Source: Paracoccaceae bacterium
GTDB taxonomy: Bacteria > Pseudomonadota > Alphaproteobacteria > Rhodobacterales > Rhodobacteraceae
Assembly (NCBI GenBank): GCA_902635985.1
Contig: CACPPZ010000003.1
Span: 1-64,000 of the forward strand
DNA length: 64,000 nucleotides
Direction: 5' to 3'
This document shows, in pieces, positions 7,821-16,238 of the stretch. Each line of letters opens with the position of its first letter. Position 1 is the stretch's first letter. The notes beneath the pieces were generated by a model. It was not told where the DNA came from, made no database searches, and saw only the letters and a program-made list of their open reading frames with translations. The position numbers and the translations under genes are program-made.

Positions 7821-9866
7821 CTATTTAATTAGAGGATGTTCTCTTTTTGAGAAATTCAGAGCATCAGACGCAGGGTTGTCCACTTCAATAGCAGATCTAT
7901 ACCCGCTGTGAACGGCAGCCGCAATAATAGATGGAGCCTCAGCATCACCTATCTTAATTACTTTTTGGACGCCGTTACTTCCCCAATTGTCTGCCCGTGA
8001 GCATAGGTCATCATATAAATCCGTTACTGGCATCTTACGAGTAATAGGAACCACAAAATCGCAGGAGACTTCTTTTGGCTCCCCGGAAAAAATGCAAGAA
8101 AGCTCTGCGATCCCATTCATTACTACTTCAATTTTGTAATTATTAATTACTTTAATCCCAGCCTTTATAATTTCCGTGTTTGACCTTGTTTGCTCATCAG
8201 TAAATTCACCCCAGCTACACACTCTTCCAGCTGGGCTCACTAAAGTTACTTCATGTCCTTGCCTTTTTAATTCAAGTGCAAGGACCGATCCAAAATAATA
8301 ATGGTCATCATCATATATTACGAATTTAGATTTAGATTTAATGGGGTTCTCAAGCACTTCGTCGCCAGAAACTATCATTTTCATATCTGCTTTTTTAAAG
8401 TCACAATCGCTATGCCTTCCTATCGAGTCTTTTGCCCATCGAGCGCCTGTCGCAATTACTACGTCTTCGTAACCTAATTCTAACACGCTATAGGCAGTCA
8501 TATAACTTTCGGGGAAAACCTCTATATTTTTGCATTTATTAATTTGTGTAATTCTCCAATCTCTGACCCTTATCCATTCAGATAGTCCGGGTAGCTTTGC
8601 TTCGGTAATAATTCTTCCTCCAAGTTCACGAGATTTTTCAGCAAGAGCCACTTTGTGGCCCATTTGCCCAAGGACCCTACTTGCCTCTAAGCCAGCTGGG
8701 CCAGAGCCAACCACTAATACTCTTTTTCTGTTTTTAGTAGTAAGTATTTTTTCTGGATGCCATCCATTGCGCCATTCTTCACCCATAGTAGGATTTTGTG
8801 TGCACCTAATTGGTACACCAAGGCTGTCATGCGCATAGCAAACATTACAGCCAATACACTCTCGAATGTCCTCCAGGTTTCCGGTAGAAATCTTTTTTGG
8901 TAAAAAGGGATCTGCGATTGATGGTCGCGCCGCGCCAATGAAATCTTGGACATTGTCCCGAAGGAGTTGAACCATCGTATCCGGTGATGTTAATCGACCG
9001 ACCGAAACAACTGGTTTTGAGGTAAGTTGTTTTGCTTTTAAAACTGAATCCTTTAGCGCTGCTTCTTTTATGAATCTAGAGTTGCCCATTTCGACGCTGT
9101 AGTCAGGTACCGTCAGGTCCCACAGGTCAGGTAGTTCTGCTAAGAGCGCAAAAGCATCATAACTTTCTGGGTCGTTGAGACCAACACTAAAACGCGTGGC
9201 AACTGCAGCTTTCCCTTCTACTACTTCACGAGTATCCTCGATCAGCTCTTTGATAAAACGCACACGGTTTTCTAAAGATCCACCGTATTCATCATTTCTA
9301 ATATTTGTTTCTGGGTTTAAAAATTCAGATAATAGATAACCGTGGGTAGCGTAGACATAGACAATGTCAAACCCAGCTTCTAGCGCCCGTTTTGCAGCAT
9401 CCCTGTGCCATTGTCGGATATTTTTTATATCACTTTTATCCATGCAACGTGTTTGGCCTGGATGGTAAACTGATGTGTCTTGTTGTGGATGATTTCGTAA
9501 TCCTAGTGGCGGTAATCTAGTGCCTAGGTTTACGATCAAGGAGCCGCCTATCCATAGCTCTACGCCAGCTAGGGCGCCATGTTTGTGAACTTCATTAGTC
9601 ATTTTCCGATGGGAAATAATGTCTTCATTGTCCCACAATGCGCAGTAAGGAAAAGCGTCATTATCGGAGGTTGGATGAATAGAGCAGTACTCTGTATTAA
9701 CTACTCCCCACCCTCCTTCGGCCTTTACCCCTCGCATGGCTGCAAGTGTGTTGGGACGTCGCCATCCCATACCAGAGCAATGAGGTACCTGATAGAAACG
9801 ATTTTTTGCGGTCACTGGTCCAATTTTTATTGGTTCAAATAAAATATTATGCCGTGGGTCGCGCAT
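7821..9866 (-). CDS. trimethylamine-dehydrogenase-like FMN/4Fe-4S/FAD oxidoreductase
   Basis: 681-residue protein with an old-yellow-enzyme TIM barrel (about 1-330), a 4Fe-4S motif (Cys337, 340, 343, 355) and a C-terminal nucleotide-binding part (GSGPAGLEASR at 387-397). Cys30 in YQVPHC lies at the number of the cysteine that carries 6-S-cysteinyl FMN in trimethylamine dehydrogenase. Tyr60 and a Tyr172/His175 pair correspond to substrate-pocket and catalytic positions there. This supports oxidative N-demethylation of a secondary or tertiary amine rather than dienoyl-CoA reduction. It is the last gene of a minus-strand operon, two bases after a polyamine-type ABC permease, so the transported amine is probably its substrate. 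Which amine (dimethylamine, N-methylproline, histamine or other) is unknown. Confidence 0.85.
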   Translation of the reverse strand: MRDPRHNILFEPIKIGPVTAKNRFYQVPHCSGMGWRRPNTLAAMRGVKAEGGWGVVNTEYCSIHPTSDNDAFPYCALWDNEDIISHRKMTNEVHKHGALAGVELWIGGSLIVNLGTRLPPLGLRNHPQQDTSVYHPGQTRCMDKSDIKNIRQWHRDAAKRALEAGFDIVYVYATHGYLLSEFLNPETNIRNDEYGGSLENRVRFIKELIEDTREVVEGKAAVATRFSVGLNDPESYDAFALLAELPDLWDLTVPDYSVEMGNSRFIKEAALKDSVLKAKQLTSKPVVSVGRLTSPDTMVQLLRDNVQDFIGAARPSIADPFLPKKISTGNLEDIRECIGCNVCYAHDSLGVPIRCTQNPTMGEEWRNGWHPEKILTTKNRKRVLVVGSGPAGLEASRVLGQMGHKVALAEKSRELGGRIITEAKLPGLSEWIRVRDWRITQINKCKNIEVFPESYMTAYSVLELGYEDVVIATGARWAKDSIGRHSDCDFKKADMKMIVSGDEVLENPIKSKSKFVIYDDDHYYFGSVLALELKRQGHEVTLVSPAGRVCSWGEFTDEQTRSNTEIIKAGIKVINNYKIEVVMNGIAELSCIFSGEPKEVSCDFVVPITRKMPVTDLYDDLCSRADNWGSNGVQKVIKIGDAEAPSIIAAAVHSGYRSAIEVDNPASDALNFSKREHPLIK

Positions 9867-9868
9867 TT

Positions 9869-10711
9869 TTATACGTCGCCTCTTGCTGCCATTTGTTGAT
9901 CTATCAATTCACGCCTTTGCTGCCTTAACATTATGTAAGCAGCAATTGCGACAAGGATAGCTACGAAGATAATAATAATAGTAGCTAGTGCATTTATATC
10001 AGGCCTTAAACCTAACCTAATTCTTGAAAAGATTAAGATTGGTAATGTAGTTGACCCCGGACCAGTTACAAAGCTTGCTATTACTAAATCATCGAGTGAT
10101 AGGCAAAATGCTAAAAGCCATCCAGATAGAAGTCCTGGAGCAAGGCGCGGAAGAGTTATAGAGCTCATTACCTTAAAGGGTTTTGCACCTAAATCAGCGG
10201 CTGCTTCCTCTAGTGATACACCCATCCCGGTTAATCTCGCCTGAACGATTACTGCTACGTAGGCAAGTGAAAATGTAATGTGAGCTATAGTTATAGTAGT
10301 AAATCCACGCTCTAGTGGCCACCCGATTAATTCTTTCAAAGAAATGAAAAAGATTAAAAGAGATAAGCCGGTAATAACCTCAGGCATTACGAGTGGAGCA
10401 ACCAACATACCTCCAAAGAGGGTCCTGCCTCGAAATTTTCCAAATCGGACCATTGCTAGTCCTGCTAATGCACCAAGCATCGTTGCAAAAGTGGCGTTGA
10501 TAAAGGCTATTTGCAAACTCAGTCTTACTGCCTCCCACACTTCTGGAGATTCAAATAGTACTTTATACCAACGCGTAGACCATCCACCCCAAACTGGTAC
10601 GAGCTTTGAATAATTAAATGAATAAATTACGAGTAGAACCATTGGTATGTATAAAAAAGCAAGTCCAACAGTAAGCATTAAAGTTAGAAAACCAGATCTT
10701 TCGTTATGCAT
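9869..10711 (-). CDS. ABC transporter permease, PotC-like
   Basis: 280-residue inner-membrane permease with about six helices. It has the EAAADLGAKPFKVMSSITLP coupling motif that contacts the ATPase, and it matches the spermidine/putrescine PotC/PotI pattern. The start codon directly follows the stop of the PotB-like gene, and the flavoprotein gene follows two bases after its own stop. It is part of a four-gene uptake system for a polyamine-like or other cationic amine. Confidence 0.9.
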   Translation of the reverse strand: MHNERSGFLTLMLTVGLAFLYIPMVLLVIYSFNYSKLVPVWGGWSTRWYKVLFESPEVWEAVRLSLQIAFINATFATMLGALAGLAMVRFGKFRGRTLFGGMLVAPLVMPEVITGLSLLIFFISLKELIGWPLERGFTTITIAHITFSLAYVAVIVQARLTGMGVSLEEAAADLGAKPFKVMSSITLPRLAPGLLSGWLLAFCLSLDDLVIASFVTGPGSTTLPILIFSRIRLGLRPDINALATIIIIFVAILVAIAAYIMLRQQRRELIDQQMAARGDV

Positions 10712-11668
10712 TTACTTAACCTCAGCTGCTTTAGCTTGATAGTGCTGATAAACGGCCATTGGAAGGACCAATAGGAGAAGCAATACTATTGCGACAGCGG
10801 ATGCTACAGGCCAGTCTATATTTCTTGCAAATTCATTGTACAGTTGGCGGCCGATCATCTGAACGTTTCCTCCACCCAGTAAGTCCGGTATGACGTATTC
10901 ACCGGTTGCAGGTATAAAAACTAATAAAGAGCCCGCGATGATCCCTGGCATACTCAATGGTAATGTAATTTTAAAAAATGTATTTATTGGGCCTGAGCCT
11001 AAATCAGCAGCAGCCTCGTTTAGACTGCCGTCTAGTTTTTCCATATTTGCGTATAGAGGTAATATCATAAAAGGAAGATAAGTATAAACGATACCAATGT
11101 AGACGGCGAATTCAGTATATAGTAAGCGAATAGGAGTATCCGTAACCCCTAAATAAATTAAAATGTTGTTTATGGTTCCTTGGTCTGCGAGTAATCCCAT
11201 CCAAGCGTATACCCGTAATAAAAATGATGTCCAAAATGGTAAAATTATTGCAAATAATAATAGCTGTTTGGTTACTGGTTTTGACCTTACAATTGCATAA
11301 GCAATAGGATACCCAATAAGCAATGCTAAAAATGTAGATATAAGCGCTATCTTTACAGAATTTAAATAAGTGCGTGCGTAAAGAGGGTCGTCAAAAATAT
11401 AAATAAAATTATCAAAAACTAATCTTATCGTAATTACGCCGCCATCAACCCATTCGATCATTTTACTAAAGGGTGGGCTCGTAATAACAAGCTCAGCTAA
11501 ACTAATTTTTGCAACAATAAAAAAGGGAGTTAGGAAAAATAATAAAAGCCAGGCAAAAGGAATAAAGATTACAATTGTTTTCCACTTTGATTGTAACTTA
11601 TCTGCGCTTAAACTTATGTAATATCGCAAGTCTGTGCTGAGGTTTTTTTCTTTTTTGACAGAGCTCAT
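10712..11668 (-). CDS. ABC transporter permease, PotB-like
   Basis: About 318-residue permease with an N-terminal cytoplasmic tail, six or so helices and the EAAADLGSGPINTFFKITLP coupling motif. The longest frame begins at 11701, but ATG 11668 overlaps the stop of the ATPase gene as ATGA, the usual coupling in this operon, so I place the start there. It pairs with the PotC-like subunit to form the membrane channel of the amine transporter. Confidence 0.9.
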   Translation of the reverse strand: MSSVKKEKNLSTDLRYYISLSADKLQSKWKTIVIFIPFAWLLLFFLTPFFIVAKISLAELVITSPPFSKMIEWVDGGVITIRLVFDNFIYIFDDPLYARTYLNSVKIALISTFLALLIGYPIAYAIVRSKPVTKQLLLFAIILPFWTSFLLRVYAWMGLLADQGTINNILIYLGVTDTPIRLLYTEFAVYIGIVYTYLPFMILPLYANMEKLDGSLNEAAADLGSGPINTFFKITLPLSMPGIIAGSLLVFIPATGEYVIPDLLGGGNVQMIGRQLYNEFARNIDWPVASAVAIVLLLLLVLPMAVYQHYQAKAAEVK

Positions 11669-12813
11669 TTTAGTAGCAACATCGCACTGGAGTTGTCCCA
11701 ACTTAATTGTACTTTATCCTCGTAAGTTAGTCTGTCTTTTTCATCCTTTGGTCTTTTTTGGTTTTGAGCCGTGACGTCGATAATTTGATCATTATCTAAC
11801 CTCACTTTATATCGAGAGGTATTTCCAAAGTAACCAATATCGTCAATATATCCAGTTATATTTGTTGATTTTGAGCTAGTCCTGCTTATACTGATTTTTT
11901 CTGGTCGAAGGCCTACATATAAATTACTTCCTTTAGATATGTTAGAATTACTTTTGAAGGAAAACTTCCCTAAGTATGTCGATACTTTAATAATTCCTTC
12001 CAAGTTTGAAACTACTTTTCCATCTAGTATATTGGCAGACCCAATAAAATCTGCGACAAATCGATCGCGTGGATATTCATAAATTTCTGTTGGCGTTCCA
12101 GTCTGAATAAATCGGCCTCTATCCATAACAGCAATTCTGGTCGATAGTGTCATTGCTTCTTCTTGATCATGGGTTACAACCACAAAGGTAACTCCAACTT
12201 TATCCTGGATATTCATCAGCTCGAATTGTGTCTGCTCTCGAAGTTTCTTGTCTAATGCGCCCAGTGGCTCATCCAGAAGTAATAATTTAGGTTGTTTAAC
12301 GAGAGCTCTTGCTAATGCTACCCGTTGTCGTTGCCCTCCAGATAATTGCTGTGGTCGTCTCTTTTTATAATCTTGAAGTTCTACTAGCTTAAGGATGCTA
12401 TCAATTTTATCTGATATTTCTGCTTTAGCGAGGCCATCTTGCTCCAACCCAAAAGCGATATTTTTTTCAACGGTCATGTGAGGGAACAAAGCATAGTTTT
12501 GAAACATCATATTCGTAGGCCGTTTATATGGAGGAACCTCCGACATATCTTGACTATCAATAAGTATTTGTCCTGAAGATGGTTTTTCAAATCCTGCTAA
12601 CATCCTAAGGAGTGTTGTCTTTCCGCAACCGGAGCCGCCGAGTAAACAGAATAATTCGCCTTGGTAGATATCAAGATCTACATTGTTTACGGCAATAAAA
12701 TCACCAAATTTTTTTGAGACGCCCCGAATTTCTAGCAGGGGTTTATCCTTCGAAATTTCCTTGGTGTCCGTTAAAGCATCGCTTCCGGAACTGGTCTTTA
12801 CGTTGACCATCAC
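11665..12813 (-). CDS. ABC transporter ATP-binding protein, PotA-like
   Basis: 382-residue ATPase. Walker A is GGSGCGKTTLLR, the signature is LSGGQRQRVALARAL, Walker B is LLLLDEPLGALD, and the switch His is in VVTHDQEEAM. A C-terminal TOBE domain (around GLRPEKISI) is present, as in the PotA/FbpC group. It energises uptake with the adjacent PotB/PotC-like permeases. It is separated from the binding-protein gene by a strong hairpin at 12840-12876. Confidence 0.9.
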   Translation of the reverse strand: MMVNVKTSSGSDALTDTKEISKDKPLLEIRGVSKKFGDFIAVNNVDLDIYQGELFCLLGGSGCGKTTLLRMLAGFEKPSSGQILIDSQDMSEVPPYKRPTNMMFQNYALFPHMTVEKNIAFGLEQDGLAKAEISDKIDSILKLVELQDYKKRRPQQLSGGQRQRVALARALVKQPKLLLLDEPLGALDKKLREQTQFELMNIQDKVGVTFVVVTHDQEEAMTLSTRIAVMDRGRFIQTGTPTEIYEYPRDRFVADFIGSANILDGKVVSNLEGIIKVSTYLGKFSFKSNSNISKGSNLYVGLRPEKISISRTSSKSTNITGYIDDIGYFGNTSRYKVRLDNDQIIDVTAQNQKRPKDEKDRLTYEDKVQLSWDNSSAMLLLK

Positions 12814-12839
12814 AGCCTCATTATTATTTTATTTTGTGT

Positions 12840-12876
12840 AATAGAGGTGAGGCCATTAACTGATCTCACCTCTATT
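12840..12876 (-). terminator. intercistronic hairpin between binding protein and ATPase genes
   Basis: A perfect 12-bp stem (12840-12851 with 12865-12876) and a 13-base loop. It lies just after the binding-protein gene in the direction of transcription. On the minus strand no T-run follows, so it probably protects or partly terminates the binding-protein mRNA. On the plus strand it is followed by a T-rich tail. Confidence 0.6.
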
Positions 12877-12880
12877 TTTA

Positions 12881-13990
12881 TTAATTACCAGCTTTGAAGT
12901 CAGTCCAAGCTCTGGTTTGAATACGCTGCATCTTTGGAGATAAAGAAACGTTTGTATACATATTTGAAACTTGGTCACTGGTTGGAAATGCTGCGGGACT
13001 GGAAGTTACTTCCTCATCAATTAATGGTTTTGCAGCAAGATTTGCAGTTGCGTACCATGTGTAATTGCTGTCGCCAGCTGCTACCTCTGGTCTCATCATA
13101 TAGTTTAAAAACAAGTGAGCATCTTCCACATTAGATGCGTCTGATGGAATTATCCAACCATCAACCCAAAGGTTAGCTTTTCCTGGGCCTGCTGGAAGAA
13201 AAAAATCTAGGACTACACCTGTGTTTGCTTCGGCGGCACCTGACATTGCTAATAAACCGTCTGGGCCCCAAGTTACGGAGACACAAAATTCTTTTTCTGG
13301 CATCCGCTGATATGCGTAGTTATCGAAAGTCTTAATGTAAGGACGTATCGCACTCAAAAGTTCACTAGCTTTGTCATAGTCTGCTTGGCTGCTTGTTCCT
13401 GGATCAAGACCTAAATGTGTCAATGCCATTGGAAGAATGTCTTGAGGTGAATCCAAAAATGATACCCCACACTTCGCCAATTCTTTCATATGCTTCGGAT
13501 CAAAAATCATTTCCATTGATCCAATTGGAGCATCTGGATGGGTCTCTAAAACCAACTCTTTGTTATAAGTTACCCCATGAGTTCCCCACATATATGGAAT
13601 TATATGGTTGTTGCCAGGATCCCAAGTTTTAGCTAGCTGCCCCAAAACGGATGCATCCATATTTTTGATATTATCTAATTTAGATTTGTCGAGAGGAGCT
13701 ACAATACCAGCTTTTATCAAGCGAGCCACCATACTCCCAGAATGGCTTACAACGTCATAACCGCTACTTCCAGCCAGAAGCTTAGCATCGATAGACTCAG
13801 CAGAGTCATAACCGTCGTAAATTACCTTTATCCCGTACTCAGCTTCAAAATTGGCTATCGTTTCTTCGCCGATGTACTCTTCCCAATTGGTTACTTTTAG
13901 GACTCTATCTTCAGCAATTGCTGCGCTAGATAAAAATCCACTTAAAACTAAAGTACTAGCAAATATCTTTGAATAATTATTTATTCGCAT
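12881..13990 (-). CDS. periplasmic polyamine-type substrate-binding protein, PotD/PotF-like
   Basis: 369-residue exported binding protein. A signal peptide of about 26 residues ends at AIA-ED. The mature protein begins with the VTNWEEYIGEETIANFE pattern characteristic of PotD/PotF. It has a gentle Shine-Dalgarno-like GGGAGAGAC before the ATG at 13990. First gene of the operon, preceded by a long leader with a possible sigma54-type site. Homologues bind putrescine or spermidine, but related proteins bind other cationic amines. The downstream demethylating-type flavoprotein suggests an N-methylated amine. Confidence 0.9.
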   Translation of the reverse strand: MRINNYSKIFASTLVLSGFLSSAAIAEDRVLKVTNWEEYIGEETIANFEAEYGIKVIYDGYDSAESIDAKLLAGSSGYDVVSHSGSMVARLIKAGIVAPLDKSKLDNIKNMDASVLGQLAKTWDPGNNHIIPYMWGTHGVTYNKELVLETHPDAPIGSMEMIFDPKHMKELAKCGVSFLDSPQDILPMALTHLGLDPGTSSQADYDKASELLSAIRPYIKTFDNYAYQRMPEKEFCVSVTWGPDGLLAMSGAAEANTGVVLDFFLPAGPGKANLWVDGWIIPSDASNVEDAHLFLNYMMRPEVAAGDSNYTWYATANLAAKPLIDEEVTSSPAAFPTSDQVSNMYTNVSLSPKMQRIQTRAWTDFKAGN

Positions 13991-14093
13991 CCTTTGTCTC
14001 TCCCTCTTTAGAATTCAGCCGTATAAATTTATTGGCTTACTAATGACAATAATTGGTTTCAAAAATCCATTATGAATTTTATGCACCTCCAAA

Positions 14094-14110
14094 GGCTATT
14101 CTGGTGCCAA
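14094..14110 (-). promoter_or_regulatory. possible sigma54 (-24/-12) promoter for the binding-protein operon
   Basis: Read on the minus strand, TTGGCAC is followed so that GG and GC are ten bases apart, matching the invariant spacing of RpoN promoters. The -12 part (TAGCC) departs from TTGCW. It would give a leader of roughly 90-100 bases before the gene at 13990. A TTGACT further upstream could equally serve sigma70. The rest of 13991-14216 shows no gene. Confidence 0.25.
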
Positions 14111-14216
14111 CTGTTTAGTCAAGAAAAATAGCTATAATTCGGCGATAAATACTATTCTTACTTTATGAAGCGGTTTCTTCGGGATGTTTTGAAAACACTG
14201 CAATGGTGCATCCATT

Positions 14217-14528
14217 TTAATAGTATGTATTATGCTTTATACCTGGCGCCAACCATACTATATCGTAGGCGCTGTAAATTGTTCCATCATTATCCATTAG
14301 TCTTGCTTCTATTACATAAAACTCCTCTGCTCCTCCGTGTCGGCAAAGAGTAGATGACGCCCCAGTTTCTATTTAATAGATATAAAACCCGATATCTCGA
14401 TGCATCTTGGGTTTGAGTTTTAAATAAGATGTTCCCTATTCGACGGTAGATTCTTCTTTGTACGCTTCATTATCGATAGGCAATTGGAATACTTTTTCTG
14501 CTTTTATGCACTCGTGTATCTTTTCCAT
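14217..14528 (-). pseudogene. ChrR-like cupin, inactivated by two in-frame stops
   Basis: A single minus-strand frame of 104 codons from ATG 14528 to TAA 14217-14219 reads as a cupin of about 100 residues, interrupted by TAG (14436-14438, codon 31) and TAA (14373-14375, codon 52). The second half has a clear cupin signature: RHGGAEEFYVIEARL, then DGTIYSAYDIVWLAPGIKH. The first metal His of the usual HxH is Cys here (CRH). There is no convincing Shine-Dalgarno. The frame is kept over its whole length, so inactivation is by point mutations and probably recent. It lies between the divergent amine-transport operon and the CrtI-like genes. Confidence 0.65.
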
Positions 14529-14548
14529 GAAAAATAACAATCAATTTT

Positions 14549-14576
14549 TTGACTCATTATTTTGTAATGTTAAGAT
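14549..14576 (+). promoter_or_regulatory. sigma70-type promoter for the CrtI-like/GcvT-like operon
   Basis: TTGACT at 14549-14554 and TAAGAT at 14571-14576 are separated by 16 bases. They lie about 30 bases before the GTG start at 14616, the first gene of a three-gene overlapping operon. Confidence 0.45.
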
Positions 14577-14615
14577 GTGATAATAAATAAGTCCTGAAGG
14601 TAGGTATTGTAGTCT

Positions 14616-16238
14616 GTGGAAAAAAACTTTGATGTAATAGTGATCGGTTCTGGTCATAATGGTTTGGTCAATGCCTGTTATCTTCAAAAAGCAGGTTTAA
14701 ATGTTCTTGTTCTCGAAAAAAATGACTGGATAGGTGGTGCTGCGGTTAGTCGCGAACTTCATCCAGGAATTTTATATTCAAACTGTTCATATGTTTGCAG
14801 TCTTTTCAGACCTGAAATCATGAGAGATTTGGAGCTGCCAAAACATGGTCTGCAGATTGTTGCCATAGAGGGCGGTACAGTATTTACAAGAGATGGTGAT
14901 TATCTTGCATCCTTCAGAAACTACCATGCAAAAAAGCGAGAGTTAGAACGCTTCAGTGTAAAAGACAGTGAATCTTATTCAAGGTACTCTAGGGATATTC
15001 TAAAGCAGTGCAGATTTATTCAACCACTTCTAATGAGAACTGCACCAGATCCAGCAAGTTTTAAATTCAGAGATCTCTCAGAAATGCTTTATCTTTTGCG
15101 TAAAGTAAATGACTTAACTGCTAGTGAATTGGCTGATACTGTACGTTTCTGGACTATGTCAATTTCAGACTTTTTGGATGAATATTTTGAAAATGACGTA
15201 ATAAAGGCTTCTCTGGCAGTGTCCGGTATAATTGGAACAGCTTTGGGTCCGATGTCACCGGGTACCGCCTACGTGTTATTACATCACTACATGGGTGAAG
15301 TTGATGGTTCGATCGGGGCGTGGGGCTATGCCCGCGGAGGAATGGGAGCTATTTCTAAAGCTCTGACCTCATCTTTTAGGGCAATGGGTGGTACGTTGTT
15401 AAACAATTCTGAGGTTGAGAAAGTTGATATTAGAGGTGCTCGAGTTAAAGGTGTGATATTAAAAAATGGGGACGAGTATTTGGCGAAAAATGTTGTTTCA
15501 AATGCTGACGTAAAGCGTACATTTTTAAAGTTGACTGATCCGGAACATCTTCCACCAAACTTTATAAAAAAAGTGAATAATTTTAAGATACGTGGCTCAT
15601 CAGGAAAGGTTAATATTGCTCTTGATAGTATGCCAAATTTTCCAGTTATCTCTGAAAATAATCCATGTTTAAAAGGTGATATTCATTTCACAGACAGTAT
15701 TGAGAGGATGGAGAGAGCTTACGATGACTGGAAAATGGGAACTTGGTCCCGGGATCCATTTTTGGATATGATGATACCTACTTTAACTGATCCTACCATG
15801 GCTCCTCCTGGAAAGCATTTCATGAGTTGCTTTGTTCAATATTGCCCTCCAAAAGTAGGTGGCAAAAGTTGGACTAAAGAGAATAAGGACGCTTTTGGAG
15901 AGACTGTGATCCAACAAATTTCAGATTATTCACCGGGGTTCAAAGATAAAATTCTCCATATGGAAGTAAGAACACCCAAAGAGCTTGAAGAAGAGGTTGG
16001 TTTGACTGAGGGGAACATCTTTCAGGGTGAGCTGACTTTCGACCAGCTTTTGTTTAACAGGCCAATACCAGGTTACGCCCAATATAGAAGCCCCATTAAA
16101 GGGCTCTACATGTGCGGTTCCTCCACCCATCCAGGTGGTGGTGTCATGGGCGCTCCTGGTCGGAATGCGGCCGTTGAAATACTGAAGGATCTTAATTTGC
16201 CAGACTCCGATATTAGGGATGCTTATGAAGTCTTATGA
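14616..16238 (+). CDS. phytoene-dehydrogenase-like (CrtI/PYROXD2-type) FAD oxidoreductase
   Basis: 540-residue flavoprotein. The N-terminal dinucleotide motif is VIGSGHNGLVNACYL, and the C-terminal FAD motif is around GLYMCGSSTHPGGGVMGAPGRNA, both as in the CrtI/PYROXD2 family. GTG start at 14616; the only Shine-Dalgarno candidates (GAAGG 14596-14600, AGG 14602-14604) are rather far upstream. It overlaps the start of a second, related gene. No carotenoid genes are nearby. With the GcvT-like gene downstream, a role in oxidising an amine or N-methyl compound is more likely than carotenoid desaturation, but this is inference. Confidence 0.85.
   Translation: MEKNFDVIVIGSGHNGLVNACYLQKAGLNVLVLEKNDWIGGAAVSRELHPGILYSNCSYVCSLFRPEIMRDLELPKHGLQIVAIEGGTVFTRDGDYLASFRNYHAKKRELERFSVKDSESYSRYSRDILKQCRFIQPLLMRTAPDPASFKFRDLSEMLYLLRKVNDLTASELADTVRFWTMSISDFLDEYFENDVIKASLAVSGIIGTALGPMSPGTAYVLLHHYMGEVDGSIGAWGYARGGMGAISKALTSSFRAMGGTLLNNSEVEKVDIRGARVKGVILKNGDEYLAKNVVSNADVKRTFLKLTDPEHLPPNFIKKVNNFKIRGSSGKVNIALDSMPNFPVISENNPCLKGDIHFTDSIERMERAYDDWKMGTWSRDPFLDMMIPTLTDPTMAPPGKHFMSCFVQYCPPKVGGKSWTKENKDAFGETVIQQISDYSPGFKDKILHMEVRTPKELEEEVGLTEGNIFQGELTFDQLLFNRPIPGYAQYRSPIKGLYMCGSSTHPGGGVMGAPGRNAAVEILKDLNLPDSDIRDAYEVL

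Noticed and set aside
14165..14353. 62-codon plus-strand frame in the 14-kb gap
   Set aside because: It is the antisense of the cupin pseudogene, whose minus-strand frame explains the sequence far better.
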